Below, piece after piece: positions 46,220 to 55,749 of a stretch of DNA of 64,000 nt (positions within the stretch are counted from its first letter, which is position 1; every line of letters starts with the position of its first letter). A model generated the notes under the pieces. That model had not been told where the DNA came from. It saw only the letters and a program-made list of their open reading frames with translations, and made no database searches. This stretch comes from Panicum virgatum. Lineage: Eukaryota; Streptophyta; Magnoliopsida; Poales; Poaceae. Position numbers and translations under genes: made by a program. The DNA lies in NCBI RefSeq assembly GCF_016808335.1, contig NC_053149.1:26015238-26079237 (forward strand), read 5' to 3'.

Positions 46220-46634
46220 GCCCTATCCGTCCATTGTAGTCCACCACGTTCGGGTGTTTTCATAGCAGTAGTGCAGGTTGCCGTTGGACTCCCCTCTCAT
46301 CTCTTTCTGAAGTCCTTACTCTTCCAGCCGCCGAAGTAAGCTCTGCTTTCCCGAGAACAAGTTAGGTGTTTAGTCTGATCTAGAGAGGCTAGCTCGATAG
46401 TTCAGAAGTGTATTAGGTGTCTTATCACACTCGTTGTCCTCTTAGCTGCTACCTCTCTAAGGACCAGAATCTCCGTGTGTAATTCGGTAATTGCCTGGCC
46501 ATTTATCTCACTCACATATCTGGCTTACCCCCATCTAGTTAGTTGGTCGATCAAGCTAGTATGGTTTTCATTCGATTTACGATACTCTTTACTATGCTGC
46601 TTCCCTGAGGAAAAATATGATACCCTGGAATACT
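46220..46634 (+). repeat. C': tandem partial LTR, left part
   Basis: Begins inside the LTR at GCCCTATCCGTCC (matching 45724 onward) directly after the end of C and runs to GGAATACT, where element B is inserted. It continues at 53469-53544. A tandem LTR-LTR junction without internal sequence points to illegitimate recombination. Confidence 0.75.
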
Positions 46635-48151
46635 TGTTGACGCTCACTAACAACCATTTCCAGGCTTCAACTTGATCAGAAAATCATGAGAGTTTGTATT
46701 TCTTACACGCAATCTTATCCAATAAAGTTCCTAAATCACACTTTACCTTTTAGAATATGCAAGTTGTGTTTTCAGGCTAACGTGCAGGTTACAAGCACAC
46801 TTTGGCCCGACACAAAATCACATAAAATATCAGAGTACCGATTTAGGCTCAAATGGACCAAGTGAAGCCCAAGAACTGAAGCAAACCCAGCTGGGGCAGG
46901 CCGTGCCTCAACTTTAGGACAAGGGGAGACCAAGACAAGCCCACTCCAGGAAGTTGGGGGTGGTTGGCGGCCCGGGCAGGCCGACCGACCAACCTAGTCG
47001 GCCGGCCAGGCCCGTGGGCCCCACCGCCTCAACCAAGGCACGTGGCACTTCCCTGTTGGCTCACAATGTGGGTTTGGGGTGCTGCGGCTGGTGGCTCCCT
47101 GCTATAAATACAAGGGGGGTAGAGAATAGAACACACACACACCACACATCTCTTCCACTCTTGCATTCCTTGCATAGTCTTTAGGCTTAGTGGAGTTTAG
47201 GAGAAGTCTAGGAGTCATCGAGTTGCCGGAGTTGCTCGAGAGTCGGGTATGGGTTCATCTCTAGCTCTCTCTTGTAATATTCGGTCGTTTGTAATAGAAT
47301 TAGACTATGAATACCGATATCTGCTTGAAGTATATTCTGAGTTATCGAGTATATGCTTCTTGTCATGGTTGCGTTATAATTCAATGCTTGCATTGCATGA
47401 TCGTCCTGTGTTGCAGATGGTTAGTCTTTTGTTCTTAGAACTCTATCAACTATTCCAGTATTCATATGATTGCTCTAGTGTGATGTCTGTCCATCCGTAG
47501 GGTGGGGACTCCGCGCGGGACACTAGAGTATCCCTTACTAGTGTAGACATGGTGTCTAGATTAGCTAAGAGTTGCTGGATGTCAACTATACCCATAGTTT
47601 GTAGAGGTAGCCGGCAGGTGGTGACAGCCCTGTTCGAGCCTTTTATTAATCCTCCACATTCGGTATGGGGGGTAGGAGGTACATAAAGTCGTCGGGGTGT
47701 ACGGGCTCCTTCCGTTACTTCGATAGCGATCTCCCTGTTGTGTAGTTTAATCTCTAATGAGCTAACTAATGAGAAAGTGTAGATATAGCTAGGCTAGCAC
47801 AACTGACTCGAGCTCTGACTTTTACCTTGCTCCCGGCCTAAAGTAACCTTTATTATTTTATCCAAGAGAGTAGTTTGTGTGTGTGTCACACTACCTCCTA
47901 CCATGTTATTATCTTACCCCTGTTTATGCATGAGAATATCCAATCTAGATAGAGCTCACCAACTGATCTATATATTCTCTCACTCATCGCCTTCCCTGCG
48001 GAAATATAAATGACACCCCGGTATACTCCCGGGTAAAATTCTACAGCAGTATTCCGTGCACTTGCGGATCTATTCGTGGTTCATGAAATACTGCCGTCCC
48101 AAATTGGCGTCTGCGGGCGTCATCTCTAGGTGACGTTGGTAGGCGCCAACA
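46635..48151 (+). repeat. B 5' LTR
   Basis: 1,517 bp, TGTTGACGCTCAC to GTAGGCGCCAACA. TATAAATA 47103-47110, then a weaker inverted repeat ACACTAG/CTAGTGT (47521-47545) where C and D have the long hairpin, the GGTGACAGCCCTG block (47624), and the terminal GTGCACTTGCGGAT block. Confidence 0.9.
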
Positions 48152-48159
48152 AGCATTTT

Positions 48160-48177
48160 TGGCGCCGTTGCCGGGGA
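48160..48177 (+). other. tRNA-Asp primer-binding site of B
   Basis: TGGCGCCGTTGCCGGGGA, the 18-nt complement of the plant tRNA-Asp 3' end, typical of Athila elements, 8 bp after the LTR. Confidence 0.9.
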
Positions 48178-48297
48178 AGGCATAGAGTGAAATATATAGA
48201 CAGAGTTGTGAACAAAATTGAAATTGGTATTTGCTTGCTAAACAGGCTAACTTGGCTTTGTTTTCTTGTCTTCGTTGATATGAAAACATGGTAGTGT

Positions 48298-50490
48298 ATG
48301 ACCGGTTTTGACATGCCGCAAAACTTTCATTCTGATCTAGAGTCACTTTTAAGGAGGACGCAAGCTTGTCTCGTATCACCTTGGAGATCACTCTCGGCAG
48401 TTGATCCAGTCATCGCATCGTCGTCAACTCCTAGAGCTATGGCCCAGAAGACACTCCGTGATTACTCTGCTCCGTCTGCTAGCCAGGTCCTGACCGGACC
48501 CAAGGTTATCACCGGAGGAGAAAATTTCGAGATCAAGATGGGTCTCATTACGATGGTGCAGGCCAGCCCATTTTGTGGCAGGGCCAATGAGGATGGCAGC
48601 ACTCATCTCCAACAGTTCCTAGAGCTCTGCAGTACTTTTGTTATCAAGGGTGTATCGCAAGATGCAATCCGGCTCTGTCTGTTTCCGTTTTCTCTCTTGC
48701 GGAGAGCAAAGCAATGGTTTTATGCTAACAAGGCTGCTTTGGATACTTGGGACAAATGTGCCAAGGCGTTCCTCTCGAAGTTCTTCCCGACGGGCAAAAC
48801 CAATGCTCTTCATGGTCGGATTTCGAACTTCCAGCAGGCATCAAATGAGTCAATTCCGGAAGCTTGGGAGAGGCTTCAGGAGTATATTCTGGCATGTCCG
48901 CACCATGGAATGGATAATTGGCTCATTCTACAGAACTTCTACAATGAGTTGACACAGTCATCCCGTGATCATGTGGATGCTGCTGTGGGTGGAGCTTTCT
49001 TCTCGCTGACCATTGAAAGAGCTACATCATTGATCGAGAAGATGGTTTCCAACCAAGGTTGGAGCGATGATCACCTCGAACTGCGCCAGCGAGGTATGCA
49101 CTCCATCAAGGAGGCCAACATGCTTGCTATGAAGATTGATCTCCTCCTCAAGAAATTTGAGGATTATTCCCAAGATAAGGCTCAGATGCAAACACTTCAA
49201 GCCTTGGAAACTCGCATGACGTGCGAGGTCTGCGGGAATGTTGGACATTCGGGCGACAATTGCCCAGAAACCCAAGAAGAAGCTCTATTCCTCAATGGCA
49301 GCAATGGGTTTCGTCCACAAGGAGGTCAGGGGTAGAATCAACCATGCCCATATTACCAAGGAGGTAATGGGAATTCGAATTCTTTCGGTCCTAACCAGCC
49401 TACCTTGAGAGATCTTGTCTACAGCCAAGCGAAGATCAATGAGTCCCTTCAGAAGAAGTTGGCCACTACAGACAATTCTATGGAGACCATCCATGCCAAG
49501 ATGGACGGATTCTCCACTTCTATGAAGAACCAGCTGAGTTTCAATAAGGCGCTAGAAACTCAATTGGCTCAACTAGCTGCTGCTACACCTGCTGCTGAAC
49601 TAGGGAAGATTCCGGGGCAACCCAAATCAACTCTAGAAAGCGTGAATGTCATCAATGCTATGTGGAAAGAGCCCCTTAGCAGGACACCCCTCAGCTATGC
49701 AGAGAAGCTCACACGCCCAAGAAGAGGTGCGTGGGGCGAGTTGGCAACCACAATAAGAGAAGATCTCGGAACCCCAGTGATCAGCTGCTCAATCTTTGAT
49801 TATGAATTTGATCATGCCCTTTGTGACCTTGGAGCCAGCGTTAACATCATGCCCAAGGTGACTTTCGAGAAGCTAGGCTATCCATCAATTTCCCCTACCA
49901 CTATGTGTGTTCAGCTGGCAGAATCCACGATAAGATATCCAGAAGGAGTTGTGGAAAGGTTAATGGTAAAAGTCAAGAATACCTACATATTGGTGGACTT
50001 CGTAGTCCTTGATATGGAAGGAGATCTTGGAATTCCGCTCATACTTGGGCGACCATTCCTCAAGGATGCACATGCCAGAATTGATGTGGGGAGAGGAAGA
50101 ATCAACCTCTGTATCAGGGGAAGGACCATGAAATTTAAATTCCAAAACAAGAAAGAGGTATTCCTGATTCATGAGGATAGTGAGAAACAAGGACTATGGG
50201 CAGAGCCCGGTTGGGATGATCAAGACTATCACCCCTCTTCCAAGCCAGCTTGGGAGGATTGGCAAATTCATACTCCACCAACCGAGCCAGTGGAAACTGA
50301 TCAGAAGATCCCTGATTTCATCACCAATACAGTATGGGAAGATCTGGAAATCGTCTATCCAACATCCGAGGATCCTGTTCCTGCGCCGCCTACGCCATCA
50401 AAGAAGACCAAGAAGGTGTGGCGCAAGAAGAATAAGACATCATCGACCGCTACTACTTCTCCAGGTACGGACAAAATGATCTCAACCTGA
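48298..50490 (+). CDS. gag: gag-protease polyprotein of B, one in-frame amber
   Basis: One frame of 730 codons with a single TAG at 49333-49335. The ATG at 48298 lies 120 nt after the primer site. A Retrotrans_gag core (FEIKMGLITMVQASPF, RAKQWFYANK, PEAWERLQEY) spans residues about 75-260, and a CCHC knuckle C-E-V-C-G-N-V-G-H-S-G-D-N-C about 315-330. After the TAG the same frame continues with a coiled-coil Q/L/K-rich stretch, then a retroviral-type aspartic protease with D-L-G-A-S near 49826 and LGIPLILGRPFL near 50030, then an acidic linker and a basic tail (KKTKKVWRKKNK). No polymerase follows. The TAG may be decay or a readthrough site; the rest is clean, so trans-mobilised activity is possible. 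Confidence 0.88.
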
Positions 50491-51945
50491 TCAGGTATGG
50501 AGAAAGGTCCTGCTTTTTGACCCTAAACTAAGAGCTAGCTTGGGGGAGGTTCCCTCCGCTAAGTCAACTGTATCCCTTTATTTGCTTTCAATAAAAATTG
50601 ATAAAAACTTTCAAAAACAAAATAAAAATTTACTGCTTTATTTCCCTTTTCCATGATGCGCGGTAAGAATGTTTTAACTCCCTTTTTGATAAGTTGAAAG
50701 GATTTGTTTTGTTTTGCTCTATCATGTCTGTTGTGCCTAGTTTGAAAATAAGAGTTCTCTTGAGTTTATATTCGTTGGTTATACAAATATGTTGCCAATA
50801 AACCTGAAAGTTCCGTGGGTTGCATATGCTTGATCCGAGTCTAAGTTGTTGTGAGTTTAGATATGGTAAATAAGGTTATGCAAGCTTGTTCTAGTGATGC
50901 TTGAAGTCTGGAGTTGTTTTCGAAAAAAAGAAAATTTAAAAAAATTAAAAGGCAAGTTTCCCAGCGATATGCAATGTCCTACCAGAGCCATATGTCATAT
51001 TCCATGAAAAAACCCTTATACATATGCTGCTTGATATTCTGTTGAGTTTTGTCAAATTGGGTGACCCTAGTAAGATGCTCTTCATGCTTTCTTGATCATA
51101 AGCACGTACACGTCCCATCCATTTGTTATATTCCTACACTGGGAATTAGCACCACCATCCACTTCACATCTATAAATGCTCCATGTCTTGGTGATCTCTC
51201 TTGTAGAACATTCCTGAAATAAAATAAAGTCAGATTATGGTTGCCCAAAAAAGAAGAGAAAAGATGGCATGCCAAAGAAGCATGACCCAAAAAAAAGGAG
51301 AGAAAAAGGGGGTAACCATGTCTCAAAAAAAAGAAAAAGAAAAAGTGAGAGAGACAGGGATGATTCGTGAGAGAAAAGCCATTACCTCAAGGAGTAAGCC
51401 CTATTCATCCATCTATCCATCCATTCATACACTTGCACCTTTTGATCTAGATTGCATGACTTGTTTCTCTATGGATCCTCTCTTTGACTTTACCATAAAT
51501 AGAATATAAGTGTGCCATGTTCTTATCCTACCTTGAGCTCCACAAAGGCTTGTAGTAGTAGGGAAGATCAAAGGCAAACACTGCCCTGGTAAGGAAATAC
51601 AAGATGAGTGCCTCGAGAGAGTTATCCTGGAGCTTTGCCATGTTTTCAAAAATCTTTCAAAAAAAGTGTCTATAGATGGATTGAGGATCTATGAACAAGT
51701 AAGTACTGCTTTATGCACCATTCTAACTCTCAACAGCCCAAGACAAGGAGACAGCTAAAAAGCCCCATGAGGGAGTAAGGTAATTGAGCAAAGGTATGCT
51801 AACCAACTTATTTAAGCTTATAGATGAATCTCTTTGCTTCAGAATATGACATGGCAGGTAAGGTACAAGTCAAAGTGATTTTCTGATCAACAACCTGATT
51901 TGTCCTACTTTGCTCGGGACGAGCAAATGACAGCTTGGGGGATCT
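50491..51945 (+). other. Non-coding 3' internal region of B
   Basis: About 1.45 kb without a supported gene where RT/IN would be in an autonomous relative. It holds GCTTGGGGGAGG near 50537 and a second GCTTGGGGGATC just before the 3' LTR, plus purine-rich A/G tracts around 51240-51360. Confidence 0.7.
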
Positions 51946-53463
51946 TGTTGACGCTCACTAACGACCATTTCCAGGCGACAACTTGATTAGAAAATCATGA
52001 GAGTTTGCATTTCTTACACGCATCCTTATCCAATAAAGTTCCTAAATCACACTTTACCTTTTAGAATATGCAAGTTGTGTTTTCAAGCTAATATGCATAT
52101 TACAAGCACACTTTGGCCCGACACAAAATCACAGAAAATATCGAGTACCGATTCAGGCTCAAATGGACCAAGTGAACCCAAGAACTGAAGCAAACCCAGC
52201 CGGGGCAGGCCGTGCCTCAACTTTAGGACAAGGGGAGACCAAGACAAGCCCACTCCAGGAAGTTGGGGGCGGTTGGCGGCCCGGGCAGGCTGACCGACGT
52301 ACCTGGTCGGCCGGCCAGGACCGTGGGCCCCACCGCCTCAACCAAGGCACGTGGCGCTTCCCTGTTGGCTCACAACGTCGGTTTGGGGTGCTGTGGCTGG
52401 TAGCTCCCTGCTATAAATACAAAGGGGGGTAGAGAATAGAACACACACACACACCACACATCTCTTCCTCTCTTGCATTCCTTGCATAGTCTTTAGGCTT
52501 AGTGGAGTTTAGGAGAAGTGTAGGAGTCATCGAGTCGCCGGAGTTGCTCGAGAGTCTGGTATGGGTTCATCTCTAGCTCTCTCTTGTAATATTCGGTCAT
52601 TTGTAATAGAATTAGACTATGGTTACCGATATCTGCTTGAAGTATATTCTGAGTTATCGAGTATATGTTTCTTGTCATGGTTGCGTTATTATTCAATGCT
52701 TGCATTGCATGATCGCCCTATGCTGGAGATGGTTAGTCTTTTGTTCTTAGAACTCTATCAACTGTTCCAGTATTCATATGATTGCTCTAGTGTGATGTCT
52801 ATCCATTCGGAGGGTGGGGGCTCCGCGCGGGACACTAGAGTATCCCTTACTAGTGTAGACATGGTGTCTAGATTAGCTAAGAGTTGCTGGATGTCAACTA
52901 TACCCACGGTTTGTAGAGGTAGCCGGCAGGTGGTGACAGCCCTGTCCGTGCCTTTTAGTAATCCTCCACGTTCGGTATGGGGGGTAGGAGGTACATAAAG
53001 TCGCCGGGGTGTACGGGCTCCTCCCGTTACTTCGATAGCAATCTCCCTGTTGTGTAGTTTAATCTCTGATGAGCTAACTAATGAGAAAGTATAGATATAG
53101 CTAGCCTAGCATAGCTGACTCGAGCTCTGACTTTTACCTTGCTCCCAGCCTAAAGTAACCTTTATTCTTTTATCCAAGAGAGTAGTTTGTGTGTGTGTCA
53201 CACTACCTCCTACCATGTTATTATCTTACCCCTGTTTATGCGTGAGAATATCTAATCTAGATAGAGCTCACCAACTGATCTATATATTCTCTCACTCATC
53301 GTCTTCTCTGCGAAAATATAAATGACACCCCGGTATACTTCCGGGTAAAATGCTACAGCGGTATTCCGTGCGCTTACGGATCTATTCGTGTTTCATGAAA
53401 TACTGCCGTCCCAAATTGGCGTCTGTGTGCGTCATCTCTAGGTGACGTTGGTAGGCGCCAACA
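51946..53463 (+). repeat. B 3' LTR
   Basis: 1,518 bp, near-identical to 46635-48151, TATAAATA at 52412-52419. Followed by target duplication ATACT. Confidence 0.92.
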
Positions 53464-53468
53464 ATACT

Positions 53469-53544
53469 CCAAGGTGAAGTTCTACAGCGGCGATTCTGTG
53501 CACTTGCAGAATATCTATTCTATCGGGCATAAAAAATGCCAATA
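53469..53544 (+). repeat. C': tandem partial LTR, right part
   Basis: The last 76 bp of LTR C', resuming after B, with the terminal GTGCACTTGCAGAAT block. It ends TGCCAATA instead of TGCCAACA. Confidence 0.75.
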
Positions 53545-53851
53545 GACGTGCTACTGCTTGTAGAAGAACTGGCACCCGGGACATCGTCTGAGGATGTTCC
53601 GAGCATAGGCTAGGGCTGTGGGCCAGTAGAAGCCTGCTCGGAAGGCTTTCCCCACGAGGGGTGGAGGCTCCCGTGTGGTTGCCGCAGATACCCAAGTGGA
53701 TATCGCTAAGGAGTCGGATTAATTCATCCTAGTGTGATGCATTTGCACAGGGTTCCTGAGGATGCCGAGTGCCTGAACAACTGAGCTCCTATGACGACGT
53801 AGCTGCTTGATCGACATGCAAGCTTCTTGTGCTCCTTTCTTTTTGGGTAGC
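53545..53851 (-). pseudogene. Ty3-gypsy integrase zinc-binding (HHCC) fragment
   Basis: Minus-strand remnant of a gypsy (Tat-like) pol gene. It shows the H2C2 integrase finger: D-I-H-L-G and C-G-N-H around 53675-53710, and R-C-P-G-C-Q-F-F near 53556-53585, with K-A-F-R-A-G-F-Y-W between. One extra C in a CCCC run near 53660 shifts the frame. No catalytic core remains. It was the target of element D and borders LTR C'. It could belong to the same old element as the Transposase_28 fragments, but this is not shown. Confidence 0.7.
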
Positions 53852-55533
53852 TGTTGACGGCCATAAATTCACATTCTAGCCATCAACTTCTCGGGAATAA
53901 CATGATCCTTACACTATGTTCCATTCATATTTTGTTTATTTCTAAAGAGTTCCACAAGTTTTGGATGAGTTTTGATTTCAGGTGAACATCTAACAAGAAT
54001 GGGAAAAATTGGGCAAAAACCCAGGCCGACCGGCCTCCCCCAGGCCGGCCGGCCTGGCACCCCTGAAGACAGGGCCCCATCTTCGAACCAGTGGCAATGT
54101 CGATCATAATGCCCTGAGTCAAGGATTGGGTATCGGTTTGATCGGATGGATCGAAAGGCTTGCACAAAGAACAAAGAACCCACAACTTAGTACCAACTTA
54201 GGTCCAGGGCAGCGATCCACCACCGTGGCAAGATCACAAGAACGCAGAGGGAACGTCGACACAATGGAGGGCCAAGATGGGCCAGAGGGAGGCCGGCTGG
54301 CCTACAACTGTCAGCGTTTGGGCCACGCAACGAATACCGACCTTAGGAAGCAATCAAGGACGTCCGTGAAAAGGCGGTGGCCAGATGGTCTCTCCAGGCT
54401 GGCCGGCCTAGGAGAGGCCGGCTGGCCCCACCTTGCAGTCTCTCGCGCCCCGTCTTTGCATGGAAGACAAGCACACCGACCTTACCTGCTTACAACTGAT
54501 GCTATGGGGATTAACTGCCGAAAACCGACCCTGGAAGGCTATAAATAGAGGCACCATCCATCACTTCAACACACACCATTGGAGTTCTTCTCTCTTCACT
54601 TGTACTTTCTAGAGCAGGTTAGTAGCTTGGGAATTAGAGTGGAGTCAAGCTTGCTCGGTATTCTGGAGTCGTCGGAAGTCTGGTATAGCTCTTGTATCTT
54701 TCTTTTGACATTATCAATATAAGTCATCTTCTCTACTTTTCTGAGTTAGCTTTACTTTTCGATGTCTTTTATTTACTCGAGTCTGAGTGTCCAGTTCGAG
54801 CGCGGAAGTTTTCCTTTAGCTTAGGCTAAGTTATCTTTCTTAGTGATCGGGATCTTATCCTACGAATTTTCTCACCCGGACTAGAGTATCTCAAGTTAGT
54901 GCTCTAGGTTGAGGGGGATTTCTCTCGAAGGCCTCGAGAGAAATCCTAACACTGAGTGTAGACGTGGTGTCTGACCTTAGTGTTAGCCAAAAAGTGTGTT
55001 TCACCCCACGAAACCGTTGTGGTAGTCGGTAGGTGGTGACAGCCCTATCCATCCTTTGTAGTCCACCACGTTCGGGTGTTTTCATAGCAGTAGTGGAGGT
55101 TGCCGTTGGACTCCCCTCTCATCCCTTTCTGAAGTCCTTCCTCTTCCAGCCATCGAAGTAAGCTCTGCTTTCCCAAGAACTAGTTAGGTGTATTAGTCTG
55201 ATCTAGATAGGCTAGCTCGATAGTTCAGAAGTTTATCAGGTATCTTACCTCGCTCGTTGTCCTCCCAGCTGCTAACTCTCTAAGGAGTTGAACCTCCGTG
55301 TGTCACTCGGTCATTGCCTGGCCATTTATCTCTTTTATCTATCTGGCTTACCCACGTCTAGTTAGTCGGACGAGTAAGCTAGTACGGTTATCATTCGATT
55401 TATGATACTCTTTACCATAGTGCTTCCCTGAGAAAAAATACGATACCCTGGAATACTCCAAGGTGAAGTGCTACAGCGGTGATTCTGTGGGCTTGCGGAA
55501 TATCTATTCTATCGGGCATAAGAAATGCCAACA
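53852..55533 (+). repeat. D 5' LTR
   Basis: 1,682 bp, TGTTGACGGCC to AAATGCCAACA. It contains GGCCGGCC modules (54020-54050, 54285, 54395-54430), TATAAATA (54540-54547), a 13-bp-stem hairpin (54916-54946), the GGTGACAGCCCTATCC block (55034) and the GTGGGCTTGCGGAAT terminal block. Confidence 0.88.
54916..54946 (+). other. Athila LTR hairpin (D)
   Basis: GGATTTCTCTCGA, loop AGGCC, TCGAGAGAAATCC: a perfect 13-bp stem. The counterpart in C (45598-45628) has TTG paired with CAA in place of the inner TCGA/TCGA. E has it at 59303-59333 with one mismatch. It sits about 370 bp after the TATA box. Confidence 0.65.
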
Positions 55534-55749
55534 AGCATTTCTGGCGCCGTTGCCGGGGAAGCAATTTCCTAAAGATATCATAGATAGTTTGATAAACTTT
55601 ACTAGTTTGTCGCCGCTAACCCTAACGGGCTTATCATTGCTCTCTCTATCTTTTGATAGATGCAGAGCAGTGCATGACCGGTTCGACCTACCAAGTAACT
55701 TCAACCCGAATCCAGAAAGAATTAGGAGAAGCGTGAGACGCCGCATCGT

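Larger units (their letters stand above)
46635..53463 (+). mobile_element. B: non-autonomous Athila-like element
   Basis: A complete 6.8-kb insertion: LTR 46635-48151, primer site for tRNA-Asp 48160-48177, gag-protease frame 48298-50490, 1.45 kb of non-coding sequence, purine tract CAGCTTGGGGGATC, and LTR 51946-53463. Target duplication ATACT at 46630-46634 and 53464-53468. There is no reverse transcriptase, RNase H or integrase, so mobility would need enzymes in trans. The LTRs differ by only a few percent by eye, so it is among the younger insertions. Confidence 0.92.
53852..55749 (+). mobile_element. D: 5' end of an Athila-like element (plus)
   Basis: LTR 53852-55533, tRNA-Asp primer site 55542-55559, and the first codons of gag (M-H-D-R-F-D-L-P after the ATG at about 55672, similar to the gag start of B). 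It is cut at 55749 by the minus-strand LTR of element E. The left flank is GTAGC; the right end of D lies beyond the window. Confidence 0.85.

Noticed and set aside
51240..51370. Purine-rich A/G tract resembling a second polypurine tract in B
   Set aside because: It is far from an LTR boundary. The tract ending at 51945 directly precedes the 3' LTR and is the better candidate.
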